Part shown: in pieces, positions 39,981-50,535 of the stretch | Numbering within the stretch: the stretch's first letter is position 1 | How the letters are laid out: every line of letters begins with the position of its first letter | DNA from: Streptococcus oricebi | GTDB lineage: Bacteria; Bacillota; Bacilli; Lactobacillales; Streptococcaceae | Length of the DNA stretch: 64,000 nucleotides | Assembly: GCF_017883985.1 (NCBI RefSeq) | Contig: NZ_PRDG01000002.1 | Coordinates: forward strand, 310,001 to 374,000 | Direction: 5' to 3' | Notes under the pieces: generated by a model | The model's database searches: none | The model's input: the letters and a program-made list of their open reading frames with translations, nothing else | Told to the model about the DNA's origin: nothing | Program-made: the position numbers and the translations under genes

Positions 39981-40020
39981 TTTTGTAGGCAAAGGGCTTG
40001 GAAATGGCCATAAGAAAGAG

Positions 40021-40049
40021 TAGTCAGTCTTTTGAAAATATGCTATAAT
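40021..40049 (+). promoter_or_regulatory. Promoter of the DUF1149-dapB-cca operon
   Basis: TATAAT (40044-40049) with an extended -10 TG at 40041-40042; the -35 TAGTCA at 40021-40026 is partial. Spacer 17 bases. Confidence 0.6.
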
Positions 40050-40082
40050 ATTCCTAACGCTTAATTTTAGGAGAAAGTTAGA

Positions 40083-40457
40083 ATGGAACTACATCGTGAA
40101 AAAGAGTTTGTGAGTCAGTATCATTACGACGCTCGCAATTTTGAATGGGAAAAAGAAAATGGAACACCTGAAACCAAGGTAGATGTTAATTTTCAACTAA
40201 TCAATCGGGATGAGGAAAATCAAGCTACCTCTATCGTGGTGATTTTAAACTACATGATTGTTTTTGAAGCTTTTGTCGTTAGTGGTGTCATTTCTCAGGT
40301 CAACCATATTATCGGTCGCATCGTTGATGAGCCTAGTGAATTTTCTCAAGAGGAAGTAGAGGAGCTAGCGGCTCCTAGCCTCGCCATGCTTAACCGCTTG
40401 ACCTATGAAGTAACAGAAATTGCCCTTGATTTACCGGGCATCAATTTGGAGTTTTAA
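40083..40457 (+). CDS. DUF1149 family protein
   Basis: 124 aa, cytoplasmic, acidic. The sequence (MELHREKEFVSQYHYDARNF, then VVILNYMIVFEAFVVSGVISQ) matches DUF1149, thought to share a SecB-like fold; the function is not established. It heads a five-gene cluster with degV, dapB, cca and an ABC-F gene, an order I know from other streptococci. GGAGAAAG precedes the ATG. Confidence 0.85.
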   Translation: MELHREKEFVSQYHYDARNFEWEKENGTPETKVDVNFQLINRDEENQATSIVVILNYMIVFEAFVVSGVISQVNHIIGRIVDEPSEFSQEEVEELAAPSLAMLNRLTYEVTEIALDLPGINLEF

Positions 40458-40460
40458 AAG

Positions 40461-41318
40461 ATGAAATTAGCTGTCATTACAGACTCGTCAGCCTCTCTGA
40501 AAGCTAGTATCAGAGAGAGTGAAAATCTCTTTGTACTAGATATCCCAGTCTTGATTGATGATCAGACCTACATCGAGGGGAAAAATCTGACCATTGATGA
40601 CTTTTATCAAAAAATGGCTGCATCAAAGGAGCTTCCCAAGACTAGCCAGCCCAGTGTAGCAGCTTTAGAAGAGCTCTTGTCCATCTTGTCGGGGCAAGAC
40701 TATACCCACATTATCGGTCTCTTTTTATCCAGTGGTATTTCTGGTTTTTATCAGAATATCCAATATCTGATTGAGGAATTTCCAAATTTAGAAACGGTCT
40801 TTATCGATTCAAAAATCACATCAGCTCCTTTGGGAACGATGGTAGAAAACGCTCTGACTTGGGGAGAAGAAGGTTTGGACTTTGATAAGATTGTCAATCG
40901 CCTGGAAAGGCAGGCCAATCTTACTACAGCCTACATCATGGTTGATGACCTGGATCACCTAGTCAAGGGAGGTCGCCTCTCTAATGGAGCGGCTATTTTA
41001 GGAAATCTTCTTAGTATCAAGCCCATTCTCTATTTTAATGATGGGGTGATTGAGGTTTACGAAAAGATTCGGACAGAGAAAAAGGCAGTCAAGCGTCTCT
41101 TGGACATCTTGCAGGAAATGACTGGACAGAAAGCCTACCAAATCACTGTCTTACACGCCCAAAGACCTGAAAAGGCTGAGGAGTTTCGCCAGCTCCTTCT
41201 GGACAGTGGTCTACAAGGTCAGATTGAGATTGCAGCTATCGGTAGCGTGATTGGCACCCACCTGGGTGAGGGAGCTATCGCTTTTGGAGTGACACCTTTG
41301 ATTGAGGAGGAAGCATGA
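40461..41318 (+). CDS. DegV family fatty-acid-binding protein
   Basis: 285 aa. DegV/FakB-type proteins hold a fatty acid for the FakA kinase, which makes acyl phosphate for phospholipids. The N-terminal VITDSSASL and the central [15 protein letters not shown] and [17 protein letters not shown] segments fit the family. Whether this paralog is a true FakB is not shown by sequence. Four bases after DUF1149; its stop overlaps dapB. Confidence 0.87.
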   Translation: MKLAVITDSSASLKASIRESENLFVLDIPVLIDDQTYIEGKNLTIDDFYQKMAASKELPKTSQPSVAALEELLSILSGQDYTHIIGLFLSSGISGFYQNIQYLIEEFPNLETVFIDSKITSAPLGTMVENALTWGEEGLDFDKIVNRLERQANLTTAYIMVDDLDHLVKGGRLSNGAAILGNLLSIKPILYFNDGVIEVYEKIRTEKKAVKRLLDILQEMTGQKAYQITVLHAQRPEKAEEFRQLLLDSGLQGQIEIAAIGSVIGTHLGEGAIAFGVTPLIEEEA

Positions 41319-42082
41319 GTATTAAGGTTATTATCGCTGGTTTTAAGGGAAAAATGGGGCAGGCTGCCTATAAGATGGTGACTGAGGACCCTGATTTGGA
41401 CCTAGTTGCCCTCTATGATCCCTTTGCTCCTGAAGAGCAAGTGGCTGGAGTTCAGGTTTTTAAGTCTAAGGAGGATTTGAAGGGACTGACTGCAGATGTT
41501 TGGGTAGACTTTACTACGCCAGCAGTAGCCTACGAAAATACTCGCTTTGCCTTGGAGCAAGGCTATGCCCCAGTAGTTGGGACCACTGGCTTTACCAGTG
41601 AAGAAATTACCGAATTAACAGAGCTCTCACGCGCCAAAAGTTTAGGGGGCTTGATTGCTCCTAACTTTGCTCTTGGGGCTGTCCTTCTCATGCAATTTGC
41701 TGCCCAAGCAGCAAAATATTTTCCTAATGTGGAAATTATCGAACTCCACCATGACCAGAAAAAGGATGCCCCTAGCGGAACAGCGGTTAAGACAGCAGAG
41801 CTGATTAGTCAGGTTCGGACCAGCCAGGAGCAGGGTGCTCCAGATGAAACCGAAAGTCTAGCAGGAGCTAGGGGGGCAAATTTCGATGGTATGCACATCC
41901 ATAGTGTTCGCCTACCAGGCTTGGTTGCTCATCAAGAAGTCATCTTTGGTAGCCAAGGCGAGGGTTTGACCTTGCGCCATGATTCTTATGACCGGGTTTC
42001 TTTTATGACTGGGGTTAATTTGGCTATTAAAAAGGTAGTCGAAGGCTCAGAGCTTGTATATGGTTTGGAACATTTATTATGA
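41315..42082 (+). CDS. dapB: 4-hydroxy-tetrahydrodipicolinate reductase
   Basis: 255 aa. NAD(P)H-dependent step of lysine synthesis. The Rossmann [11 protein letters not shown] starts the protein. VGTTGFT and [10 protein letters not shown] flank the active site, and [15 protein letters not shown] (about 146-160) holds the catalytic His-His and Lys. Overlaps degV and cca by 4 bases each (ATGA). Confidence 0.95.
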   Translation: MSIKVIIAGFKGKMGQAAYKMVTEDPDLDLVALYDPFAPEEQVAGVQVFKSKEDLKGLTADVWVDFTTPAVAYENTRFALEQGYAPVVGTTGFTSEEITELTELSRAKSLGGLIAPNFALGAVLLMQFAAQAAKYFPNVEIIELHHDQKKDAPSGTAVKTAELISQVRTSQEQGAPDETESLAGARGANFDGMHIHSVRLPGLVAHQEVIFGSQGEGLTLRHDSYDRVSFMTGVNLAIKKVVEGSELVYGLEHLL

Positions 42083-43287
42083 GATTAAAGCATTTGCCTT
42101 CTGAATTTCAGGAGGCTTTACCAATTTTAAAAAAAATTAAGGCGGCTGGTTTTGAGGCCTATTTCGTTGGTGGTTCTGTACGAGATGCCCTCTTAAATAG
42201 GCCGATTCACGATGTCGATATTGCTAGCTCCAGCTATCCGCAAGAAATCAAACAGATTTTCCCTCGGACCATTGATGTCGGGATTGAGCATGGAACGGTC
42301 CTGGTTTTAGATGGAGAAAGAGAGTATGAAGTGACGACCTTTCGGACGGAGGATACCTATGTCGACTACCGGAGACCTAGTCAGGTCAGCTTTGTGCGCT
42401 CTTTGGAAGAGGACTTGAAGCGTCGAGATTTTACAATCAATGCTCTTGCCTTGGATGAAGAGGGCAATCTGATTGATAAATTTGCTGGCCTTGCTGATTT
42501 GGAGCAGCAAGTCTTGCGGGCAGTGGGGATAGCCAGTGAGCGTTTCAATGAGGATGCTCTAAGAGTGATGCGGGGCTTTCGTTTTCAAGCTAGCCTAGGT
42601 TTTAAACTGGAGGAAAATACTCGTCTTGCTATGACTAGCTGTGCCCCTCTTTTAGAAAAGATTTCAGTAGAGCGGGTCTTTATCGAATTTGACAAGCTTC
42701 TGGCTGGTCCTTTCTGGCGCCGGGCTCTTTTAAGTCTGATTGAAAGTGGAGCCTATCACTACCTTCCTGGCCTAAAAGATCGAGGCCAGGCCCTGGAGCA
42801 ACTCTTGGAAGAGACCAAGTCAGACACCCAGTTTAAGACTTCCGAGCAGGCTTGGGCTAGTCTTATCTTGGCCTTGGATTTGACCTCGGCCCGTCCTTTC
42901 TTGAAGGCTTGGAAAACCTCCAATGATTTTCAAAAAAAGGTAGAAGATTTAGTCAGTATCTACCGGATTCGCCAGCAAGGACCTCTTGAAAAGAAGGATT
43001 GCTACCGCTTTAGCTGGGATTTGCTAGAGCTAGCGGAACAAATCCGCCAAGAGGCTGGCCTAGAGGTGAACTTTGACTTGCTTGAGCAGACCTACCAGAG
43101 TCTGGCTATCCACGATAAGCAGGAAATTGTCGTCAATGGCCGCCTGTTGATAGAAGAATTTAACATTCAGCCAGGTCCTGACCTGGGCCGAATGTTAAAG
43201 GAGCTAGAGTTGGCCATTGTGGAGGATCGGATTCCCAATGAAAAGGATGCTATTATGAAATTTATTAAGGAGTTGGACCATGAGTGA
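42079..43287 (+). CDS. cca: CCA-adding tRNA nucleotidyltransferase
   Basis: 402 aa. Adds or repairs the 3' CCA of tRNA without a template. The nucleotidyltransferase head has [21 protein letters not shown] (about 32-52) with the metal-binding Asp-x-Asp, then the [16 protein letters not shown] motif (about 111-126) and [16 protein letters not shown]. Class II bacterial type. Overlaps dapB by 4 and the ABC-F gene by 8 bases. Confidence 0.95.
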   Translation: MRLKHLPSEFQEALPILKKIKAAGFEAYFVGGSVRDALLNRPIHDVDIASSSYPQEIKQIFPRTIDVGIEHGTVLVLDGEREYEVTTFRTEDTYVDYRRPSQVSFVRSLEEDLKRRDFTINALALDEEGNLIDKFAGLADLEQQVLRAVGIASERFNEDALRVMRGFRFQASLGFKLEENTRLAMTSCAPLLEKISVERVFIEFDKLLAGPFWRRALLSLIESGAYHYLPGLKDRGQALEQLLEETKSDTQFKTSEQAWASLILALDLTSARPFLKAWKTSNDFQKKVEDLVSIYRIRQQGPLEKKDCYRFSWDLLELAEQIRQEAGLEVNFDLLEQTYQSLAIHDKQEIVVNGRLLIEEFNIQPGPDLGRMLKELELAIVEDRIPNEKDAIMKFIKELDHE

Positions 43288-45145
43288 TTTTATCGTTGAA
43301 GGCTTGACCAAGACAGTCGGAGATAAGACTGTTTTACGGGATGTTTCCTTTATTATCCACGATTTGGATCGGATTGGTCTGATTGGGGTCAATGGAACGG
43401 GTAAGAGCAGTCTTTTAGATGTTCTAGCAGGCCTAAGTGGTTTTGATGGGGATGTCAATCCCTTCTCTAGTAAAAGCAACTACCGCATGGCCTATCTGAG
43501 ACAGGAGCCTGATTTTGATGATGAGCAGACGGTCTTAGATACGGTCTTATCCAGTAACTTAAGAGAAATGGTCCTGATTCGGAACTATGAGCTGCTTTTA
43601 AGCAATTATAGCGAGGACAAGCAGGTCGAACTTGAAAAGATTATGGCTGAAATGGATTCACTGGACGCCTGGTCTATTGAAAATCAGGTCAAGACCGTTT
43701 TGAACCAGCTAGGAATCACAGACTTGCAGGCCAAGGTTGGACACTTGTCAGGAGGCCTGCGCAGACGGGTCCAGCTTGCCCAGGTCCTTTTGGGAGACGA
43801 GGAGTTGCTCCTTTTGGACGAACCAACCAACCACCTGGATATTGAGAGTATCAACTGGCTGGCTAACTTCCTCATCAATAGTAAAAAGACGGTCCTTTTT
43901 ATTACCCATGACCGCTATTTTTTGGACCGAGTCTCTAATCGGATTTTTGAACTGGATAGGGGACAAGTTCTTGAATACCAGGGCAATTATCAGGATTATG
44001 TCCGTTTAAAGGCCGAACAGGATGAACGCGATGCAGCCCTGCTTCACAAGAAGAAACAGCTTTATAAGCAGGAGTTGTCCTGGATGAGGCGGCAACCCCA
44101 GGCTAGAGCAACCAAGCAACAAGCCAGAATTAATCGTTTCCAGGATTTAAAGAAGGACCTTTCAGGCCAAAGCAAGGACAGCGATTTGGATATAGACTTT
44201 GAGACCAGCCGGATTGGGAAAAAGGTTGTTGAGTTTGAGGATGTCTCCTTTTCCTACGGTCAAAAAGAGCTGTTTAGCCAGTTTAATCTCCTGATTCAGA
44301 GTAAGGATCGGATTGGGATTGTGGGTGAAAATGGAGTGGGGAAGTCGACCCTGCTCTATCTGATTGCGGGCCAGTTGAGCCCCAGCCAAGGCCAGCTAAA
44401 GATTGGTGAGACGGTTCGGGTGGGTTATTTTTCCCAAAAGACCGAAGGACTAGATGAGTCCAAACGCCTGATTAACTACTTGCAGGAAGTGGCCCAAGAG
44501 GTCCAAGCAGGCGGAGCGACAATCAGTATCGCCGAGCTTTTGGAGCAATTTCTCTTTCCACGCTCCAGTCACGGCACCTTGATTCAAAAGCTATCCGGAG
44601 GGGAGAAGAAACGCCTCTATCTCTTAAAAATTCTTCTTGAAAAGCCCAATGTCCTCCTTTTAGATGAGCCGACCAATGATTTGGATATTGCGACCTTGAC
44701 TGTTTTAGAGGACTTCCTCCAAGGCTTTGCAGGACCGGTCATTACAGTTAGCCATGACCGGTATTTTCTAGATAAGCTAGCCCAGAAAATCTTGGCCTTT
44801 GAAGATGGGCAAATCAGAGAATTTTATGGCAACTACACAGACTATCTAGATGAAAAGACCTTTGAGGTCGAGCAAGCTACACTGGTGACTAAAGGCCAGA
44901 AAGAAAAGACAGGCAAGGTCCGGGAGTCTAAAAAGAAGAGAAGCTATTTCGAGCAGCAAGAGTGGGAGACCATCGAGGCAGATATTGAAGAATTAGAGGC
45001 TGAACTAGCCCAAATCGAGGCCCAAATGCAGGCCCACGCCTCGGACTTTGATAAGCTCTCGCACTTGCAGGCAGACCTAGATAGCAAAAACGAGCAACTA
45101 CTAGAAAAATACGAACGCTATGAATATTTGAGCGAGTTGGAATAA
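43280..45145 (+). CDS. ABC-F family ATPase (Uup/YfmR-like)
   Basis: 621 aa with no membrane segments, so not a transporter. Two ABC domains: Walker [13 protein letters not shown] (about 35-46) and [12 protein letters not shown] (about 350-361); signatures [13 protein letters not shown] and [13 protein letters not shown]; Walker [13 protein letters not shown] and [12 protein letters not shown] helical interdomain linker carries [19 protein letters not shown]-terminal coiled coil (about 560-621) is typical of Uup-like members, which act on ribosomes. Antibiotic resistance is not implied by the sequence. Last gene of the dapB-cca operon. Confidence 0.93.
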   Translation: MSDFIVEGLTKTVGDKTVLRDVSFIIHDLDRIGLIGVNGTGKSSLLDVLAGLSGFDGDVNPFSSKSNYRMAYLRQEPDFDDEQTVLDTVLSSNLREMVLIRNYELLLSNYSEDKQVELEKIMAEMDSLDAWSIENQVKTVLNQLGITDLQAKVGHLSGGLRRRVQLAQVLLGDEELLLLDEPTNHLDIESINWLANFLINSKKTVLFITHDRYFLDRVSNRIFELDRGQVLEYQGNYQDYVRLKAEQDERDAALLHKKKQLYKQELSWMRRQPQARATKQQARINRFQDLKKDLSGQSKDSDLDIDFETSRIGKKVVEFEDVSFSYGQKELFSQFNLLIQSKDRIGIVGENGVGKSTLLYLIAGQLSPSQGQLKIGETVRVGYFSQKTEGLDESKRLINYLQEVAQEVQAGGATISIAELLEQFLFPRSSHGTLIQKLSGGEKKRLYLLKILLEKPNVLLLDEPTNDLDIATLTVLEDFLQGFAGPVITVSHDRYFLDKLAQKILAFEDGQIREFYGNYTDYLDEKTFEVEQATLVTKGQKEKTGKVRESKKKRSYFEQQEWETIEADIEELEAELAQIEAQMQAHASDFDKLSHLQADLDSKNEQLLEKYERYEYLSELE

Positions 45146-45171
45146 GGAGAAGTTTTAAATTTCTGAGTTTA

Positions 45172-45192
45172 AAATACAAATGTTGTATTTTT
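45172..45192 (+). terminator. Possible terminator after ABC-F gene
   Basis: AAATACAA (45172-45179) pairs with TTGTATTT (45183-45190) around a 3-base loop, followed by TT and then C; AT-rich and weak. Confidence 0.45.
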
Positions 45193-45229
45193 CTGTTACA
45201 AAATTACTTAATTTTCGATAGGAGTCCTT

Positions 45230-46174
45230 ATGAAAAAGAATATTTGGCAAATTTTAAAGATAAATATCTTACTATTAAGCTTAATGGTGGTGACAATTTT
45301 TGGAAGCTTGTTTATTTTAAAAAAGTTGTATCGTTCTCAACTTCCAAAAACATTTGAATATATGTATTCTATAAATTCTGGAAATGGGCAGGAGATTAAG
45401 GAGTTTATGCCTCTTTATGGTGAGCTTGGTTTTGGAATTCGATTTACGAATAAGGAATATGATAATTTTATTGTTGGTTCTTCCAATATAATTTTAAAAG
45501 ATTATGTACTTAACTATAAAGAACGACTGTATACCGAGGTTAGTCATTATACATTACATATTTATCCTTATAAACAAATGAAGTATAATTACAATAAAAC
45601 AAGTGGGTTAAATAAATCTCAAGATATTAACCTTATTAAGCTCTTGAAAGATAAAAAGTTAGATATAAATCATATTGAAATTTCGAAAAGTATCTATTTA
45701 GAAAATGGTCAAGATGTTTTAGAAATTAAGTTAGGAAATGAGAAAACAGTCTATTTGAATATTGATAAGCAAACAATTTCTAATAGGAAACCTAAGAGTA
45801 TCTATGAGCATTATGATAAAGAATTAGCTAATTTGATAAAAATTGCAGATTTATCTGAACTACCTGTTGATATTGATTTTGGTGAAAATTTTGATGGTGG
45901 TTTTGATGGTAATCCTAATATTACAGTGGCTGAAGAGGTTATAGAAAGCAGGGGGATGGACGAACGCATGGAAGGATTGGCTCGAAAAGGAGGGAGATTT
46001 TACTTGAGTAAGTCTAAGATGAGCTCTAAAGAATTGGTAGACCTTTTATTATCTTTTGAGGTTGTTGAAGAACCAGTGCTTTGGAAGTTGAAGGATAGTA
46101 ATCTTCGACCAGAGAATCCTTACATAACTAGTTATCAAGAATACCAAGATTTACAAAAAGCAAATAAAAAATAG
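45230..46174 (+). CDS. Hypothetical membrane-anchored protein
   Basis: 314 aa; family not recognised. One N-terminal membrane segment (about 8-30, ILLLSLMVVTIFGSLFIL), the rest probably outside the cell and rich in Lys, Tyr and Asn. An unusual acidic Gly-rich stretch, DIDFGENFDGGFDGNPN, lies near residue 218-235. No lipobox or sortase motif. The gene is markedly AT-rich compared with the dapB operon before it. AGGAG lies upstream of the ATG. It is followed 20 bases later by a small membrane protein, probably co-transcribed. Confidence 0.6.
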   Translation: MKKNIWQILKINILLLSLMVVTIFGSLFILKKLYRSQLPKTFEYMYSINSGNGQEIKEFMPLYGELGFGIRFTNKEYDNFIVGSSNIILKDYVLNYKERLYTEVSHYTLHIYPYKQMKYNYNKTSGLNKSQDINLIKLLKDKKLDINHIEISKSIYLENGQDVLEIKLGNEKTVYLNIDKQTISNRKPKSIYEHYDKELANLIKIADLSELPVDIDFGENFDGGFDGNPNITVAEEVIESRGMDERMEGLARKGGRFYLSKSKMSSKELVDLLLSFEVVEEPVLWKLKDSNLRPENPYITSYQEYQDLQKANKK

Positions 46175-46194
46175 CATAGAGGAGAAGATACTAG

Positions 46195-46644
46195 ATGATA
46201 ACTAAAAAACTTTATAGCATTGATATCTATATTACTGGATTCATTTACTTGATTATATTTTTTGCTCCTTTAGCAAAGCCTTATGACGAACAATTTATTA
46301 CACTTATTTCATTTGTTACGAATTCGAAATTATCCTCTCTAATAACCCCTTTTAGTAAGAGTTTATTATTTTTGATTTTATTTCTTCCCTTGTTTATCTT
46401 TATGATTCAAGCAATATCGGAAAATTATTTTCAACGTTTTAGTGTATATTGGGTGGCTATGATTCTTACTTTATTCTTAATGGCGTCCTATTTTTTTGAG
46501 ATAGCAATTTTATATAGAGAAGCACTTGGAAACAGACTCATAGATATAACTTTTATTTCAATGGAGATAATTCTCTTGGTTTGGATTATTTTTCAGTATA
46601 GGAAAATATTAAAATTTTATATTCAGAAACAAAAAAACTCTTAG
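46195..46644 (+). CDS. Hypothetical four-helix membrane protein
   Basis: 149 aa. Hydrophobic segments near 10-28, 55-78, 85-105 and 118-138, with a basic tail. AT-rich like the gene before it; GAGGAGA precedes the ATG. No family recognised. Together with the anchored protein upstream it forms an orphan pair between two housekeeping blocks. A weak AT-rich inverted repeat follows at about 46663-46690. Confidence 0.55.
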   Translation: MITKKLYSIDIYITGFIYLIIFFAPLAKPYDEQFITLISFVTNSKLSSLITPFSKSLLFLILFLPLFIFMIQAISENYFQRFSVYWVAMILTLFLMASYFFEIAILYREALGNRLIDITFISMEIILLVWIIFQYRKILKFYIQKQKNS

Positions 46645-46759
46645 AAGTTAGATAAGATTTCGTTTAGATTATCTAGATTTTTTAGATAATTTGTCTAAAA
46701 ATTTTTTCTAAATATTAAAAAAGCCCTACATCTAAAACCTTTTCTTCTTTTTGCAAACC

Positions 46760-46788
46760 TTTTCATTTTTTTGTAAATTTGGTATAAT
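46760..46788 (+). promoter_or_regulatory. Promoter of glk
   Basis: TTTTCA (46760-46765) and TATAAT (46783-46788) with a 17-base spacer. Confidence 0.7.
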
Positions 46789-46826
46789 GATTGTGAAGAT
46801 ATTCTATTTGAATTGAGGATAAAGAA

Positions 46827-47786
46827 ATGGATAAAAAAATTATTGGAATCGATTTGGGTGGTACGTCCATTAAGTTTGCAATCTTGACCCAGGCTGGAGA
46901 AATTCAGGAAAAATGGTCCATTAAGACCAATATTCTGGACGATGGTAGCCATATTGTTGACGAGATGATTGCTTCTATCAAGCACCACCTGGACCTCTTG
47001 GGCTTGACTGCTGAAAACTTTTTAGGGATTGGCATGGGCTCTCCTGGTGTGGTGGATCGTTTCCAAGGGACAGTTATTGGAGCTTACAACCTTAATTGGA
47101 AGAGCCTCCAGCCAGTCAAGGAAAAAATGGAAACTGCCCTTGCTATTCCTTTCTTCATCGATAATGACGCTAATGTGGCAGCCTTGGGCGAACAGTGGGT
47201 CGGAGCTGGTGAGAACAATCCAGATGTTGTTTTTGTGACCCTGGGAACAGGTGTCGGTGGTGGAATCATTGCTGACGGCCGCCTGATTCATGGGGTTGCT
47301 GGAGCAGCAGGAGAATTGGGCCATATCACAGTTGACTTTGACCAACCTATCCAATGTACCTGTGGCAAGCTAGGTTGTTTGGAGACAGTTGCATCCGCAA
47401 CTGGAATTGTCAATCTGACCCGCCGTTATGCAGAAGAATATGCTGGCGACGCCGAGTTGAAAAAGCTGATTGATGATGGTCAAGATGTGACTGCCAAGAC
47501 TGTCTTTGATTTAGCCAAGGAAAAGGATGAGTTGGCCTTGATTGTCTACCGCAATTTCTCTCGTTATCTGGGTCTAGCCTGTGCCAATATCGCTAGTGTC
47601 CTCAATCCAGCTACCATCGTTATCGGTGGTGGTGTGTCAGCAGCAGGAGATTTTCTCCTAGCAGGCGTCCAAGAAGTTTTTGATAAAAATGCCTTTCCTC
47701 AGATTAAGGAAACAACCAAGTTGGCCTTAGCTAATCTCGGAAATGATGCTGGTGTGATTGGGGCTGCTTCGCTGGTGTTGCAATAG
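46827..47786 (+). CDS. glk: Glucokinase (ROK family)
   Basis: 319 aa. Phosphorylates glucose to glucose 6-phosphate. The N-terminal phosphate loop GIDLGGTSIKFAI, the ATP-site VTLGTGVGGGII, the substrate His in ELGHITVD, and the zinc-binding CTCGKLGCLET (about 178-188) are all ROK signatures. No N-terminal DNA-binding domain, so it is an enzyme and not a ROK repressor. Followed 9 bases later by a hydrolase gene. Confidence 0.95.
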   Translation: MDKKIIGIDLGGTSIKFAILTQAGEIQEKWSIKTNILDDGSHIVDEMIASIKHHLDLLGLTAENFLGIGMGSPGVVDRFQGTVIGAYNLNWKSLQPVKEKMETALAIPFFIDNDANVAALGEQWVGAGENNPDVVFVTLGTGVGGGIIADGRLIHGVAGAAGELGHITVDFDQPIQCTCGKLGCLETVASATGIVNLTRRYAEEYAGDAELKKLIDDGQDVTAKTVFDLAKEKDELALIVYRNFSRYLGLACANIASVLNPATIVIGGGVSAAGDFLLAGVQEVFDKNAFPQIKETTKLALANLGNDAGVIGAASLVLQ

Positions 47787-47795
47787 GAGGCAGGT

Positions 47796-48428
47796 ATGAA
47801 ACTGATCTTTTTGCAGGGAGCGGGGCAGACGGCTGATGATTGGGGAGCAGTTCGTGAGTATTTAGCAAACTATCCTAGTGCAGCTCCTGAACTCTTGCCC
47901 AACGGCGTCTTTCCAGCGGATTTTGCTCAGTTAAAAGCAAATGCGCTAGAGTACTTAAAACAAGAAAATGAAGATTTTATTTTGGTTGGTCTCTCGCTTG
48001 GGGGAACCTTGGCTCTGGCTTTGGCGAAAGAAAAGTTGCCTCGCTTGAAAGGCTTGGTTGTGTCTGCTGCTCAATACGACCTGAAGCACAATTTCTTTTA
48101 TAAACTGCAAAATGTCGTTTTTAAGTTGCTACCTAGCAAAGCTCTCGCGCAAAAAGGTGTTGATAAAGCGAGCTTGCTTCAGTTTTTTAAGTCAATGAAA
48201 AATCTTGAGATGACAGAGCAGATGAAACATATCAATCTGGCTGTGCGTGTCATCTGTGGCAGCAAAGATAAGGTTAATCTCGCTACTACAAGGAATTTAG
48301 CTCGATTGTTGCCCTGCGCCCAGTTGACTATTCTTGAGAATGGCGGGCACGAACTAAATAAAGAAAGACCTGAGGAATTTTCGACAATCCTTGAAGAGTT
48401 TTTGCAAAAACAGCTTAAGGCTGAGTAG
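47796..48428 (+). CDS. Alpha/beta-fold hydrolase
   Basis: 210 aa, cytoplasmic. LIFLQGAGQTADDW near the N-terminus, nucleophile elbow VGLSLGGT (about 67-74), an acid in ICGSKDKVN (about 150) and a His in LENGGHELN (about 188) form a plausible triad. GGAGGCAGG precedes the ATG, 9 bases after glk, so it is likely co-transcribed. Substrate unknown. Confidence 0.8.
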   Translation: MKLIFLQGAGQTADDWGAVREYLANYPSAAPELLPNGVFPADFAQLKANALEYLKQENEDFILVGLSLGGTLALALAKEKLPRLKGLVVSAAQYDLKHNFFYKLQNVVFKLLPSKALAQKGVDKASLLQFFKSMKNLEMTEQMKHINLAVRVICGSKDKVNLATTRNLARLLPCAQLTILENGGHELNKERPEEFSTILEEFLQKQLKAE

Positions 48429-48496
48429 GCTAGCCTTTTAAAACTAGATAGTCCGATAGGCTAGTAGCCCTATCTTACTAAGGAGGTATGAAAGAG

Positions 48497-48916
48497 ATGA
48501 AATTTCTGAAATCCTTGTCCGTCCTTGTCCTAGCCTTTCTCTTTCTTGTAGCTTGTCAGCCTAACAAGAGCAAGCATCGGGACATGATACATGTCTATGA
48601 TAGTGAAAATCAGCAGATTATGGAAACCTCTAATCCAGAAGCTCTGGGATGGTTTTCCGATATGCTAGATGAGATAGAAGGGGAAGACGGCGACGAGATT
48701 ACAGAGGAGATGCTGGTAGAGCTTCCAGCTGATGCCCAAATCAACTATATCTATGATTTTGGTGGCGGAAAAGAAGGAAGTTCGGTCCGTTTCACGACCT
48801 ATAAGAACTATCCCTTGGTGACCATTTCAAATATTCCAGCAGTGCCTGAGGTGACCTTGGAATTATCTGATTTGGAAGCCGATGAGCTCAATCACCCAAA
48901 TACTTGGATTAAATAA
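48497..48916 (+). CDS. Small lipoprotein of unknown function
   Basis: 139 aa from the ATG at 48497, which has AGGAGG at 10-base spacing; an earlier in-frame ATG at 48488 sits almost on that site and is unlikely. The signal ends in the lipobox LFLVACQPN, so the mature protein should begin at Cys and be membrane-tethered after LspA cleavage. The mature part is short and strongly acidic (DEIEGEDGDEITEEM). The family is not recognised. Confidence 0.75.
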   Translation: MKFLKSLSVLVLAFLFLVACQPNKSKHRDMIHVYDSENQQIMETSNPEALGWFSDMLDEIEGEDGDEITEEMLVELPADAQINYIYDFGGGKEGSSVRFTTYKNYPLVTISNIPAVPEVTLELSDLEADELNHPNTWIK

Positions 48917-48921
48917 ATTGG

Positions 48922-48955
48922 ACTCTTCCTGCCTTAGCGGTAGGGAGAGTTTTAA
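48922..48955 (+). terminator. Terminator after the lipoprotein gene
   Basis: ACTCTTCCTGCC (48922-48933) pairs with GGTAGGGAGAGT (48939-48950) with two mismatches, followed by TTT. Confidence 0.65.
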
Positions 48956-48977
48956 GTGCCTCTTTGGGCTTGAATTA

Positions 48978-48986
48978 TGTTATACT
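48978..48986 (+). promoter_or_regulatory. Extended -10 promoter of thyA
   Basis: TGTTATACT gives an extended -10 (TG at 48978, TATACT at 48981-48986); no convincing -35 is seen. Confidence 0.55.
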
Positions 48987-49022
48987 AGATAAAGTAAATT
49001 TTCTCATTTTAAAGGAGTAAGC

Positions 49023-49862
49023 ATGACGAAAGCAGATCGGATTTTTAAGGAGAATATCAAAAAGATTTTAGAAGAAGGGGTCTTTTCAGAAAATGCCCGT
49101 CCCCGCTATAAGGATGGACAAGTCGCCAATTCTAAGTACATAACAGGCTCTTTTGCTGAATATGACCTCTCTAAGGGGGAGTTCCCAATTACAAGCCTAC
49201 GCCCGATTGCGATTAAGTCAGCAATCAAGGAAGTCCTCTGGATTTATCAGGACCAGTCCAATAGTCTAGAGGTCTTGAATGACAAGTATGGTGTCCACTA
49301 CTGGAATGACTGGGAGGTTGCTGGTAGCAAGACCATCGGCCAACGCTATGGAGCTGTGGTCAAGAAGCATGATATTATCGGAAAGATTTTAAAGCAGTTG
49401 GCTGAAAATCCTTGGAATCGCCGCAATATCATCTCCCTCTGGGACTATGAGGCCTTTGAAGAGACGGATGGTCTGCTACCTTGCGCCTTTCAAACCATGT
49501 TTGATGTAAGGCGGGTAGATGGAGAAATCTATCTGGATGCGACCCTGACCCAGCGGAGCAATGATATGCTGGTAGCCCATCATATCAATGCCATGCAATA
49601 TGTAGCCTTGCAGATGATGATTGCCAAGCACTTTGGTTGGAAGCCTGGCAAATTTTTCTACTTTGTCAATAATCTCCATATTTATGATAATCAATTTGAG
49701 CAGGCAGAGGAGCTCTTACGCCGAGAACCCTCTAGTCAAGAGGCCCTCCTGGTCTTAGATGTGCCAGACGGAACGAATTTCTTTGAGATAAAGGCAGAGG
49801 ACTTTCGTTTAGAAAACTATGACCCGGTCAAACCCCAGCTAAAATTTGACCTAGCCATCTAG
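49023..49862 (+). CDS. thyA: Thymidylate synthase
   Basis: 279 aa. Methylates dUMP to dTMP using methylene-tetrahydrofolate, giving dihydrofolate. The catalytic cysteine is in [12 protein letters not shown] (about residue 158), followed by [20 protein letters not shown], with the dUMP-binding Arg and His residues. AAAGGAG precedes the ATG. dfrA, which recycles the dihydrofolate, lies 158 bases downstream. Confidence 0.97.
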   Translation: MTKADRIFKENIKKILEEGVFSENARPRYKDGQVANSKYITGSFAEYDLSKGEFPITSLRPIAIKSAIKEVLWIYQDQSNSLEVLNDKYGVHYWNDWEVAGSKTIGQRYGAVVKKHDIIGKILKQLAENPWNRRNIISLWDYEAFEETDGLLPCAFQTMFDVRRVDGEIYLDATLTQRSNDMLVAHHINAMQYVALQMMIAKHFGWKPGKFFYFVNNLHIYDNQFEQAEELLRREPSSQEALLVLDVPDGTNFFEIKAEDFRLENYDPVKPQLKFDLAI

Positions 49863-49874
49863 TCCAATCGAGTA

Positions 49875-49896
49875 AGCACCTTTTACGGGTGTTTTC
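49875..49896 (+). terminator. Weak terminator after thyA
   Basis: AGCACC (49875-49880) pairs with GGTGTT (49888-49893), one wobble pair, then TT. The following 120 bases hold a possible extended -10, TGATAGAAT (49985-49993), for dfrA. Confidence 0.45.
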
Positions 49897-50020
49897 TCTT
49901 GTCTATTTTTAGAAATAGCGGGAAAGATTGTCCAAATAAAAAGGCTGGAAATCATGCTTAAAAAGTGTCTTTTCTAGGTAAATTTGATAGAATAGTAGTA
50001 TCAATGTAAAGGATTTGAGA

Positions 50021-50533
50021 ATGACCAAAAAGATAGTAGCCATTTGGGCCCAAGATGAGACCGGACTAATCGGTAAGGATCAGACCCTCCCTTGGCATTT
50101 ACCAGCCGAGTTAAAGCATTTTAAGGAAGTCACGACTGGCCATGCCATTCTAATGGGGCGGGTGACCTTTGATGGAATGCAAGGGCGAGTTCTTCCCAAT
50201 CGGCTGAGTCTGATTTTGACCAGGGATAAGAGCTATCAGGTGGACGACGAGCGCGTGCTAGTCTTTCATGATTTGGACTCGGTCTTATCCTGGTATCAAG
50301 AGCAGGAGCGGACCCTCTTTATTATCGGTGGTGGTCAAGTATTTTCAGCCTTTGAGGATTTGGCAGATCAATTGATTTTGACGCAAATCCATGCCCAGCT
50401 GGAGGGAGATACCTACTTCCCTAAAGACTTTGACTTTTCGCGGTTTGAAGAGACCTCCAGTCTCTTTCATGCCAAGGACGAAAAGAATCAGTATGATTTT
50501 ACTGTAAAAGTCCTAGAGAGAAAGGATTCGTAG
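50021..50533 (+). CDS. dfrA: Dihydrofolate reductase
   Basis: 170 aa; reduces dihydrofolate with NADPH and is the trimethoprim target. The start ATG at 50021 has AAAGGA seven bases upstream; a TTG two codons earlier is too near it. [30 protein letters not shown] is the classical N-terminal active-site region, split by me only for identification: [13 protein letters not shown] holds the catalytic acid-equivalent Glu, and [10 protein letters not shown] is the cofactor loop. A chromosomal housekeeping type. Confidence 0.95.
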   Translation: MTKKIVAIWAQDETGLIGKDQTLPWHLPAELKHFKEVTTGHAILMGRVTFDGMQGRVLPNRLSLILTRDKSYQVDDERVLVFHDLDSVLSWYQEQERTLFIIGGGQVFSAFEDLADQLILTQIHAQLEGDTYFPKDFDFSRFEETSSLFHAKDEKNQYDFTVKVLERKDS

Positions 50534-50535
50534 TA

